DNA from: BOG-938 sp035524315
GTDB lineage: Bacteria > Pseudomonadota > Alphaproteobacteria > Caulobacterales > Caulobacteraceae
NCBI GenBank assembly: GCA_035524315.1
Contig: DATKPD010000083.1
Coordinates: 38,848 to 102,847, forward strand
Direction: 5' to 3'
Length of the DNA stretch: 64,000 nt
This document shows positions 42,844-50,499 of the stretch, piece by piece. How positions within the stretch are numbered: position 1 is the stretch's first letter; every line of letters begins with the position of its first letter. A program made the position numbers and the translations under genes. The notes beneath the pieces are model-generated. The model was not told the DNA's origin and did no database searches. It saw only the letters and a program-made list of their open reading frames with translations.

Positions 42844-45141
42844 TTACCAGCGCTTGGTGACCACGATGCCGAAGGTCCGCGGATCGCCGATGGAGGTGGC
42901 GGGCAAGACCGACATTTTGACGGCGTAGTCGCTGATGTTGTGGATGTAGGCGTTGACCGAGATGCCCTTGCTGGCCGAGTTGTAGGTCAGGTTCGCGCCC
43001 GCTAGCCAGTAGTTGGGCTGGTAGCCATAGTGGTCAGCGTCTTCCACAGGGTTGAGCCAGTAGCCAGTCGAGTAGAATACATCTCCGCCAGCGGTGATGT
43101 TGTCGCCGTTGGGTAGCGGGAAAGTGTGGGCGTAGGACGCCGTGCCTGAGAAGTCCGGCGAGTGCGGTTGGACGGCCCCAGCCATATTGTAGACTTGCAA
43201 GGCATTGGTATTCTGATTGTTGTAACCGTCGTAGCAGCCGGGTCCGCTGTAGCCCGGCACGCCAGGGCCGATGCCTACGGTGCCGCAGGTTCCCTGATTC
43301 TTGTCGAACCGCGCGTCCATCCAAGTGCCTTGGAAGCTGAACACATCGTCATTGGTCAGCCTGAAACGGACTTGGGTTTCAAAGCCGAGATTATGCGCGT
43401 TAAGATTCCAGGTTGGCGTCTGACAGGCGGCCCGCGAATCCCCATTGCCACATGGTGTGTTTGTGCCATCGGCGGGGGTGAACCCATTGTACTTGTCGAG
43501 GTTCTGATAGCCGGTCTGGATGTAGTAGAACACGTCGGCGTTGAACTGAAGACGGTTGTCGAGAAAGCGGTTCTTGGCGCCAAACTCGAAGGCGGTGGTC
43601 GACTCGCTGGCAAACGACACCGGCTCATGCGTCACCGGGCTCAGGGAACTGAGTCCGCCGGGCCGATAGCCCGTCGATACTGTGGCATAGGCCATCGAGC
43701 TTGGTGTCACGTCATATTCGGCTCCCGCTCGATAATCAAAGTGCGAGAAGTTGATGCCGTAGCTGGGCGTGACAACGCCGCTATTGTTGAAGTTAAACTC
43801 TCGATGGTCGAAACTTTCACGCAGGCCGCCAATGAGACGCAGTTGGTTGGACACCGGATACGTGACTTCCCCGAATAAAGCATTGGTCTCGGTCGACGTT
43901 TTTGTCGGTGGTGAGGAGAAAAACGACGCGTTAGCCAGCTGGCTCTGCCAAAGATAATTCCAGTGATAGTATCCCAGGTTCCATAATATCTTGGAGCCTG
44001 CCGCATTGTGGAAGCGCACTTCGGTTGAGTATTCGTTGAAAGGCGCGAACTCCCTTTCCTGAGCGCCGCAGATCGGGAACGGCCCGCCCGGCGTCACCGA
44101 CCAAGGCGGTGCATAGATACACCCTGTCTCACCACCCGTCACGGTCGTGTACGACTGCAAAAGGTCGAGCGCGATAGTATCGTTGAATTGATAGTTGAGG
44201 TTGCCCAGCAAGGTGTGCTGGTAGAGATCAGCAGTATAGGAAGCGGGCGATTGAGCGTAGGTTTCGTAGGCGCTGGCGCCGTGTTTCCAGGGGTCGCCGT
44301 TGTGATTGATGGCGTCGTTGGAGTAAATCGGCACGGCGGTGGTGAACACAGGAAACACGTTTGAGCCGTTGCCGGTGCCGCCGACGTGGTCGAGCTGATA
44401 CGACAGCTTGAGTTGCAGACGATCGGTGGGCCTGTAGAGAATCTTCGCTCGGAATGACTGCGCGACTGAATTGCCTTCAGCCGGCGTGAAATAAGAACTC
44501 CGGTTGATCGTCGCTTCGGACAGACGGATAGCGAGCTGGTCGTTGATCGGCAGATTTACGGCTGACTCGGTGCGGAACAGGCCGTAGTTGCCGCCGGTAA
44601 GCGAAACCGACCCGCCCAACTTGCCAATCACCGGATCCTTCGTGATCACGTTGACCACGCCGCCGTCTGCGTCGGGCCCATACCGGGTGCTTTGCGGCCC
44701 GGGCAGGACTTCGATGCGGTCGACATCGAAGAACCCGACCGTGGCGCCCTGAGAATTGATGTTGTAGACGCCGTCGAACTCCAGAGCGGTCGATCCTTGG
44801 GTCGATCCCGCCGGGAGGTCGCCGCCTAGGCCGCGGATGTCGATGCTGAACCCACCCGGCTGGCCGGTCGCCTGGACGCTCGGCAAGTTCTGCACGATCT
44901 GGGCAACGTTGCTGAGGCCTTCCTGGGTCAAGGTAGCGCCCGCCACCACCTGAACCGCTGACGACACCTTTTGCAGGTTCTGGGCCTGGCGGTTGGCCGT
45001 GACGATGACTTCTTGGATCTGACTTCCAGTTGAGGCGGAGTCCGGCGCCGGCGCGGTCTGCGCATACGCCGTGGCCGCAAGCATGCTCAACGGCGCGGTG
45101 GCGGCCAGTAAAAGTGCACGAAATGTTGCTGATTGAGACAA
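42844..45141 (-). CDS. TonB-dependent receptor of the PQQ locus
   Basis: 765 residues from a TTG at 45141 with AGGAGG 6 bases upstream (there is no nearer ATG). Signal peptide (FRALLLAATAPLSMLAATAYAQ), TonB-box-like EVIVTANR, plug (about 50-165) with FSIDIRGLGGDLPAG and an altered GPQSTRYGPDADGG in place of the usual GPQGTLYG. A barrel ends in FGIVVTKRW. First gene of the minus-strand row, so it probably imports the substrate handled by the hydrolases and the PQQ enzyme. Its promoter region is shared with the divergent two-component system and contains a 28-bp dyad over a TATAAT box. Confidence 0.9.
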   Translation of the reverse strand: MSQSATFRALLLAATAPLSMLAATAYAQTAPAPDSASTGSQIQEVIVTANRQAQNLQKVSSAVQVVAGATLTQEGLSNVAQIVQNLPSVQATGQPGGFSIDIRGLGGDLPAGSTQGSTALEFDGVYNINSQGATVGFFDVDRIEVLPGPQSTRYGPDADGGVVNVITKDPVIGKLGGSVSLTGGNYGLFRTESAVNLPINDQLAIRLSEATINRSSYFTPAEGNSVAQSFRAKILYRPTDRLQLKLSYQLDHVGGTGNGSNVFPVFTTAVPIYSNDAINHNGDPWKHGASAYETYAQSPASYTADLYQHTLLGNLNYQFNDTIALDLLQSYTTVTGGETGCIYAPPWSVTPGGPFPICGAQEREFAPFNEYSTEVRFHNAAGSKILWNLGYYHWNYLWQSQLANASFFSSPPTKTSTETNALFGEVTYPVSNQLRLIGGLRESFDHREFNFNNSGVVTPSYGINFSHFDYRAGAEYDVTPSSMAYATVSTGYRPGGLSSLSPVTHEPVSFASESTTAFEFGAKNRFLDNRLQFNADVFYYIQTGYQNLDKYNGFTPADGTNTPCGNGDSRAACQTPTWNLNAHNLGFETQVRFRLTNDDVFSFQGTWMDARFDKNQGTCGTVGIGPGVPGYSGPGCYDGYNNQNTNALQVYNMAGAVQPHSPDFSGTASYAHTFPLPNGDNITAGGDVFYSTGYWLNPVEDADHYGYQPNYWLAGANLTYNSASKGISVNAYIHNISDYAVKMSVLPATSIGDPRTFGIVVTKRW

Positions 45142-45216
45142 GGTTTTCCTCCTGCTTTTATCACGCGCGCTTATTCGCAGTCGGAACGCGCGCTTTCCCC
45201 CACATAGGGTATTCTG

Positions 45217-45244
45217 TATTGATTATATGAGGTGATAATCAATA
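45217..45244 (-). promoter_or_regulatory. 10-8-10 inverted repeat over the TBDR promoter
   Basis: TATTGATTAT (45217-45226), 8-bp spacer, ATAATCAATA (45235-45244): perfect arms. On the minus strand TATAAT (45227-45222) sits inside the dyad about 80 bp before the receptor TTG, so this looks like an operator overlapping the -10 box. More TATTGAT elements follow at 45246-45252. The surrounding 45200-45345 is AT-rich and also has CAAAC-TATT-GTTTG (45295-45308). Confidence 0.55.
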
Positions 45245-45454
45245 ATATTGATGAGCATATTCGTACTCGTTCATTAAAATCTGCGATGGCAAATCAAACT
45301 ATTGTTTGTTTTGCCTGTTTGTGCATTTACAATAACTGTCGTTTGAGGGTGATCGGCGGCCGAGTTGTCGTTTTTGATCCAACTTGGACGCGCCTTCGGC
45401 TTCCCCCCAGGTATTGACCTTGGCCCTTCTTATGGAACGGTCTGCGTCAAGGGG

Positions 45455-45483
45455 GGGTAAGGCGAGCGTCAGGAGGGTGTAAA
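45455..45483 (+). promoter_or_regulatory. 11-bp-period triple direct repeat before the response regulator
   Basis: GTAAG (45457), GTCAG (45468) and GTAAA (45479) start at exact 11-bp steps, 46 bp upstream of the regulator ATG. Spacing of one helical turn is characteristic of OmpR/PhoB/CpxR-type direct-repeat sites, so this is a likely autoregulatory box. A closely matching second copy is at 39802-39830. Confidence 0.6.
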
Positions 45484-45528
45484 TAAATTGAGAATTTTGA
45501 TGACAGGCGGTGGGGAGCGCGCAAATTG

Positions 45529-46239
45529 ATGAGCATGACTCCGGATATCCAGGCGTCCCGCGTGCTGCTTGTCGATGACGATGGCGCAGCGAACGAGATG
45601 TTGCGGGAATATCTGGAGACGGAAGGCTTCTTCGTCAGTGTCGCCGAAACCGGCGCCGAGGGCTTGGCCGCCGCCTTGAGCGGAGCCTACGAGGCGGTCG
45701 TCCTCGACGTCATGCTGCCCCAGATGAACGGGATTGAGGTGCTGCGCCGCCTACGGCTGGAAAGCCAGATCCCAGTGATCATGCTGACCGCCAAGGGCGA
45801 TAACGTAGACAAGGTTGTAGGCCTGGAGCTGGGCGCCGACGACTATGTCGCCAAGCCCTATTTCCCGCGAGAGCTGGTGGCGCGGCTCCGGGCGGTCTTG
45901 CGGCGCCATCCCGCCGCGGCGGCCGGACATCCGGCGACCCTGTCCCTGGGAACGCTCGAAGCGGAAACTGAATCGCGCAGGGCGCATGTCAACGGCAAGG
46001 CGCTCCGGCTCACGACATCCGAATTCAATATCCTGGTCATGCTGTTGCGCTCGCGCGATCGCGTTTCCACCAAGGAGGAGCTATCGCTCAAGGTGCTGGG
46101 CCGCGCGCGGTCGGCCTATGACCGCAGTATCGACGCTCACGTCAGCAACCTGCGCCAGAAGCTTCACGCCGCTGGCTGTGAAGCCGAGATCGAGACCGTC
46201 CGCGGGTTAGGCTACCGACTGACGGAAGCGGTGGCGTGA
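45529..46239 (+). CDS. OmpR-family response regulator
   Basis: 236 residues from the ATG at 45529 (a TTG abuts it). The receiver domain (8-120) has acidic D16-D18, phospho-acceptor D60 (VVLDVMLP), T in MLTAKG and K in YVAKPYFP. The C-terminal winged helix (about 135-232) has LTTSEFNILVMLLRSRDRVSTKEEL, DRSIDAHVSNLRQKL and VRGLGYRL. The sequence style is closest to CpxR/RstA-type regulators. It overlaps the kinase gene by 4 bp (GTGA). Neighbours and the repeat boxes suggest control of its own operon and of the divergent receptor-hydrolase-PQQ row. Confidence 0.93.
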   Translation: MSMTPDIQASRVLLVDDDGAANEMLREYLETEGFFVSVAETGAEGLAAALSGAYEAVVLDVMLPQMNGIEVLRRLRLESQIPVIMLTAKGDNVDKVVGLELGADDYVAKPYFPRELVARLRAVLRRHPAAAAGHPATLSLGTLEAETESRRAHVNGKALRLTTSEFNILVMLLRSRDRVSTKEELSLKVLGRARSAYDRSIDAHVSNLRQKLHAAGCEAEIETVRGLGYRLTEAVA

Positions 46240-47393
46240 GAGGCCGGCTGTTCCTGAAGACCTTGCTGGGCTTCTGGCTCACCTACCTGCTCGTCAGCCA
46301 ATTGACCTGGGTGCCATTTTTTTTGCTTCACTACCGGCCTTCGGGCAATCAGCTGACGGCGCGATTGGGCACGGCGATCATTCAATGCAGCCAGTCTATC
46401 CGCACGTCGGGCCCGGGGGGCTGCCAAGCGAACCTCGCCCATCTCCAGCAGCAGCTGCGGGACCAGGTCCAAACGCCCCCCATCGGGTTGAACACGCCGC
46501 CCGAGGTGCTGGCGTTCGGCGCCGTCGGCGGCCTGGCCTTCAGCACGATTCTGGCGTGGTACCTGATCGTGCCGATTCAGCGCTTGCGAAGCGGGTTCGA
46601 GAAGCTCGCGGCTGGCCGGCTGGAAACTCGCGTCGGCGCAGCGACGACCCGGCGGCGTGACGAGATCGCCGATCTGGCCCGCGACTTCGACTTGATGGCG
46701 GCGCGGCTGCAAGAACTGGTCGCGGCGCGCGAGCGGCTCATGCACGATATTTCGCATGAACTGCGCTCTCCTTTGAGCCGCCTGCAATTGGCTATCGGCT
46801 TGGCGAGGCAGGACCATAACCGGCTTCCGGCGTCGCTCGACCGCATCGAGAGCGAGGCCTTGCGTCTGAACGATATGGTCAACGAACTGCTCACCCTCGC
46901 CAGGGTGGAGAGCCGCGTTTCGAGCGATGAGTACTTCGACTTCCCGGGCCTGGTCGAGAGCGTCGTGCGGGACGCTGAATTCGAGGCGAAAGCCAACTCG
47001 GTCGAGATCGCGGCCAGTCTGCCGCCCGCACGCTTTGACCTGCCGAGCGTGCATGGAAGCTCCGCCTTGATTCAGCGCGCCGTGGAAAACGTGATCCGCA
47101 ACGCCATCAAATTCTCGGCGCCCAGCCAGTGCGTTAAAGTCGATCTGCGTTTCGATCCTCGTGACTCCGTCTACAGGCTCGAGGTTTCGGACGATGGGCC
47201 GGGCGCGCCTTCGGACGCCTTGCCGCATCTATTTGAGCCGTTCTTCAAGGCGGGCGACCAGCGCGACGGTTTTGGGTTAGGACTATCGATCGCAAGGCGA
47301 ACCCTGGCCGCGCACGACGGACAAATCAGCGCGTCGAACCGGCCTGAAGGTGGGCTCCTTGTAAGTATCGCTCTACCCGCTGGCGGCATGTGA
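46236..47393 (+). CDS. sensor histidine kinase (CpxA-like)
   Basis: 385 residues; the GTG at 46236 overlaps the regulator stop as GTGA, so translation is coupled. Two membrane helices (about 6-32 and 92-112) enclose a short periplasmic loop of only about 60 residues with two cysteines (C51, C63) that could form a redox-sensitive disulphide. HAMP (112-165), HisKA with H174 (MHDISHELRSPLSRL), HATPase_c with N-box ENVIRNAIKF, DDGPGAP and GFGLGLSIA. It is the cognate kinase of the preceding regulator. The small sensor loop favours detection of envelope or membrane state or a small ligand. Confidence 0.92.
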   Translation: MRGRLFLKTLLGFWLTYLLVSQLTWVPFFLLHYRPSGNQLTARLGTAIIQCSQSIRTSGPGGCQANLAHLQQQLRDQVQTPPIGLNTPPEVLAFGAVGGLAFSTILAWYLIVPIQRLRSGFEKLAAGRLETRVGAATTRRRDEIADLARDFDLMAARLQELVAARERLMHDISHELRSPLSRLQLAIGLARQDHNRLPASLDRIESEALRLNDMVNELLTLARVESRVSSDEYFDFPGLVESVVRDAEFEAKANSVEIAASLPPARFDLPSVHGSSALIQRAVENVIRNAIKFSAPSQCVKVDLRFDPRDSVYRLEVSDDGPGAPSDALPHLFEPFFKAGDQRDGFGLGLSIARRTLAAHDGQISASNRPEGGLLVSIALPAGGM

Positions 47394-47466
47394 GGCGCCG
47401 ACGCCAAGAGCAGATAGACGTCAACCTTGCTGACCAAACCCCATAAAGTCATAGGGAAACGAGCGA

Positions 47467-48795
47467 ATGAAAAAATACGGTTTAGGGACGGCGTCCCTGC
47501 TGGCGTTGGGCCTTGGCGGCTTGGCCACCTTGGCGTTTGCCGAGACGCAGGTTCCGCTTCAGGGGCCAGGCTTCAAGCCCGGAGCGCCCAGCTGGTTTAT
47601 CGAAGGATCGGCCGCCGATCCGATGGGGCCGTTCCCCGCGCCGCCGCCGCGCGGCCCGCGCCCACCGCCGCCGCCGCCGGCCCCGGACTTCAGCAATACG
47701 GCCAACGTACCGCCGGGCGCCAATGGCGTGGGCCCCGACGGCCTGCCGCCGCATTGCATGCACTCGCCGATCTGCCAGGACAACGACGCCAACCGTTTTG
47801 GCGGCGTGGCGGATGGACCTCAGCGCGTGGCCTGGAAGGCCACCACCAAGTGGACCTATTCCTACCCCTTCCAATTGCCGGCCGGCGGCGGCGACGTGAC
47901 CGGCGTGGGCGTCGACGGCCAGGACAATTATTGGGTGTGGCAGCGCAATCAGCCCGGCAAGCCCGCGCTGTTCAAGTTCGGTCCCGACAAGAAGCTGCTG
48001 TTCGCGGTCCCCGCCGATGTGACCGACCAGACCATGCCCTTCCGCGGCCATGGCATGTGCGTCAGCACGGACGGCCGGGCCATCGTGCTCAACGAATATG
48101 GCCAGTGGGCCAAGGAGTTCAGTCCCGACGGCAAGCTGATCATGCAGTTGGGCGTGAAGGGCCATCGCGGGGACTGGGACGAAGCCAAGGGCCAACGCCT
48201 ATTGTGGGAGCCCGTGACCTGCGGCTTCGCGCCCAACGGCGACATCTACATCTTCGAGGGCCACGGCGACGAAAGTCCCAATGACATGGGCTCGTCCGAT
48301 CCCACCAACACCATCGGCGTGGCGCGCGTCCTGCATCTGGACAAGGACGGCAAGTTCCTCAACCAGTGGTACGGCGATCATCGCGGTCCGGGCAAGTTCA
48401 ACAGCGCCCACGGGTCGGCCATCGATCCGGCGACGGGCGATGTGTGGGTCGGCGACCGCGAGGATGACCGGATCGTGGTTTACACCGCCAACGGGCACTT
48501 CCTGCGCTCGATCCAGATGCGCAATCTGATCTGCGCCCTTTACTTCGACAACCATCCCGGTCCGCGCTTCGGCACGCTGTGGCTGGGCACCGGCATGGAC
48601 GGCCAGGTCATTCGCATCGACCGCAACGGCAACACCCTGGAAGTGGCGGGCGGCAACCGCAAGGGCGGCGCTGAAGGTCAGTTCAACGAAGCCACCAACA
48701 TGTCGTCGGACTCGCATGGCGACCTGATGGTCGCCGACACCCAACAGCCCCGTGCTACTTTGCTGTCGCCGCCGGCCAAGAAATTGAAAAAATAG
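47467..48795 (+). CDS. secreted NHL-repeat beta-propeller protein
   Basis: 442 residues with signal peptide (LGTASLLALGLGGLATLAFA). A Pro-rich linker (PAPPPRGPRPPPPPPAP, about 58-75) is followed by a CMHSPICQ pair and a six-bladed NHL-type propeller (about 120-430). Recurrent blade signatures are seen: GVGVDGQDNYWVWQR, GMCVSTDGRAIVLNE, SAHGSAIDPATGDVWVGDREDDRIVVY, MSSDSHGDLMVAD. Relatives include peptidyl-alpha-hydroxyglycine lyase-like and quinoprotein-associated proteins. It ends in AKKLKK. It lies 73 bp past the kinase gene on the same strand, so may be under the same regulator. The last 187 bp, plus 44 bp beyond the stop, are duplicated at 53938-54168. Confidence 0.78.
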   Translation: MKKYGLGTASLLALGLGGLATLAFAETQVPLQGPGFKPGAPSWFIEGSAADPMGPFPAPPPRGPRPPPPPPAPDFSNTANVPPGANGVGPDGLPPHCMHSPICQDNDANRFGGVADGPQRVAWKATTKWTYSYPFQLPAGGGDVTGVGVDGQDNYWVWQRNQPGKPALFKFGPDKKLLFAVPADVTDQTMPFRGHGMCVSTDGRAIVLNEYGQWAKEFSPDGKLIMQLGVKGHRGDWDEAKGQRLLWEPVTCGFAPNGDIYIFEGHGDESPNDMGSSDPTNTIGVARVLHLDKDGKFLNQWYGDHRGPGKFNSAHGSAIDPATGDVWVGDREDDRIVVYTANGHFLRSIQMRNLICALYFDNHPGPRFGTLWLGTGMDGQVIRIDRNGNTLEVAGGNRKGGAEGQFNEATNMSSDSHGDLMVADTQQPRATLLSPPAKKLKK

Positions 48796-48839
48796 CCTGC
48801 CGAAAGTCGGTAAAACTTCGGGAGCGTCCTCGTCGAAAC
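48609..48839 (+). repeat. 231-bp duplicated segment, copy 1 (NHL gene 3' end)
   Basis: This segment matches 53938-54168 with no gaps and only six differences by my count (about 97 percent). It covers the last 62 codons of the NHL gene plus 44 bp downstream. Homology stops at GTCGAAAC, in the loop of what is an intact hairpin in copy 2, so this copy lacks the right arm of its terminator. Confidence 0.9.
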
Positions 48840-48935
48840 TGGCCCAGAACCATCTGGTTGTTGGCCTCGATGGTCCTTTAGTCGATCCGGTCAGGTGTGA
48901 CCGGGGATCGGAATTTCGAGGTTAAATCTATTGAT

Positions 48936-50435
48936 TCAGGGGGTTGGACCTTCGGTCGCCGCCGCCGGCCGTAGGTCCGCTCCTGTCAAGATGCGCGATC
49001 CGTGGCCTCCTACAATCTGCAGGGGCTCGATGTTCAGACGCCGGAGGTTGTCGTGAAAATTTGCGACCACCGGGCTCGAAGCCTCGCCGGGCCCGTCTAT
49101 GATGTCGGACTGGAACAGAATTCGTTCGGCGGGCAGCCATGCCACCAGGCTGCTCTCGTCATGTGGATTGCCTTGCAGGTGGACGAGTTCGAGGACCCGG
49201 CCGTTCGACCCTTTAACAGTGGCCTGATCACCTACGGCCAGGAACCTTGGGCGCCGCCGAGACCTGGACAAAAGGTCGGGCTCGAGGCTGCGAGGTCGCG
49301 CCCAGGCTTTTTTGTAAAAGTCGATATTGGCCGCCTGGGTGATGACCGTGGCGCCTTGGGCGACGTAGGTGCGCAGACCACCGGAATGGTCGAAATGAAC
49401 ATGGGTGTTGACCACGTAACGGATTGGCTTTCCGGGCATCAGGCGCTTGGCTTCGGCGATGACGGCTAGGGATCGTTCTTCGGCCAGAGGGGCCTCGACG
49501 ACGATGATGTAACGTCCCATGTCCACGGCCATGCTGTGGTGGGCGACGCCTGTAATCCAATAAACGCCGTTGGCGATCTGCCGAGACTTGATGGTGCTGA
49601 GCGGCGTGGGGCCGCTGTAGGTCTTGACGCTATCCGGAACCTTGATCGACAGCTCCGGATTGGCTTTCACCTGCGTCACCGCAAGCTGCACCAAAGGCTC
49701 GCCAGCCTGGAACTCGGTGATCAGGGAGGGGAACTGAAGCCCGTCGAAATCACGATAGCCGGCGTAATTCACCTGAAGAATGGTATCTCCCAAGACCGGA
49801 TCAGCGACCAAAGTACGAACGCTTTCGACCTGGTTCAGGTCATTGATGCGGGCGGTCGCATGGTAATGGCGCCCGATGTCGAACGAGACCTCGACGCCGC
49901 CCGAGATTTTGTGAATCTCACCCCCCGACGCAGCCTTCAGTACGCCCTGGGGCGTAGCCGCCCACAGCCAGAACGTCCGGTCGTCCACGGCGTCAGGCTG
50001 GGGTTGGGCCTTGAGGATGGTCGCATCCCCCCCGCGGCCCAAGGGCGGCGTTTGCTCGCTCCAGGCATATTGGTCCGCGAACGACTCTATCGTGTGCTGA
50101 TCGCCCACGTAGACGCCTGCCGTCGCCGCCGTGGTCAACTCTGACTCGACGCGAACGCCGCCAGTGGTGAAATCGAAGTCGGCCCGGTAGCTTTTTATCG
50201 TCCGGGCCGGAGAGTTGGGAAAGCCGGTCCAGATCGGCTGGCTGAAGGTGAAGCGCGTCCCTACAGCCGAGAACTCCAGGCTCTTCACCGTGTCGGCGCC
50301 CAGGGCCAACTTCGCCGCCTGAAGCGCCGTGGATTGCGGCGTTACCGCTTCGGTTGGGGCTCGTGTCGCGGCCGCGGCGTGGCCCCACCAAAGGGCGGCG
50401 GCCAGGACGGCGACGCGCGCAAAACTTGTGTGCAT
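48936..50435 (-). CDS. exported metallo-beta-lactamase-fold hydrolase, long form
   Basis: 499 residues. Signal peptide (VAVLAAALWWGHAAAA); an N-terminal ~250-residue beta-rich region (TFSQPIWTGFPNSPARTIKSYRADFDF...) of a kind seen before MBL domains in secreted sphingomonad/caulobacter proteins; then the MBL domain with N-T-H-V-H-F-D-H (H345, H347, D349, H350) and ILFQSDIIDGPGE (bridging Asp). It probably hydrolyses an ester or lactone in the periplasm. It lies 64 bp downstream of a large TBDR gene on the same strand, so these two form an uptake-plus-hydrolysis unit. Confidence 0.82.
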   Translation of the reverse strand: MHTSFARVAVLAAALWWGHAAAATRAPTEAVTPQSTALQAAKLALGADTVKSLEFSAVGTRFTFSQPIWTGFPNSPARTIKSYRADFDFTTGGVRVESELTTAATAGVYVGDQHTIESFADQYAWSEQTPPLGRGGDATILKAQPQPDAVDDRTFWLWAATPQGVLKAASGGEIHKISGGVEVSFDIGRHYHATARINDLNQVESVRTLVADPVLGDTILQVNYAGYRDFDGLQFPSLITEFQAGEPLVQLAVTQVKANPELSIKVPDSVKTYSGPTPLSTIKSRQIANGVYWITGVAHHSMAVDMGRYIIVVEAPLAEERSLAVIAEAKRLMPGKPIRYVVNTHVHFDHSGGLRTYVAQGATVITQAANIDFYKKAWARPRSLEPDLLSRSRRRPRFLAVGDQATVKGSNGRVLELVHLQGNPHDESSLVAWLPAERILFQSDIIDGPGEASSPVVANFHDNLRRLNIEPLQIVGGHGSRILTGADLRPAAATEGPTP

Positions 50436-50499
50436 ATCAGCCTGCCTAGGCGTCAGGGGAGGCGTCCGGAAGGCCTTGGCCTTCCGGACGCTCCAAGGT

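Noticed and set aside
45232..45417. 61-codon plus-strand frame between the receptor and regulator
   Set aside because: Starts inside the inverted repeat, lacks a ribosome site, and has no protein-like pattern.
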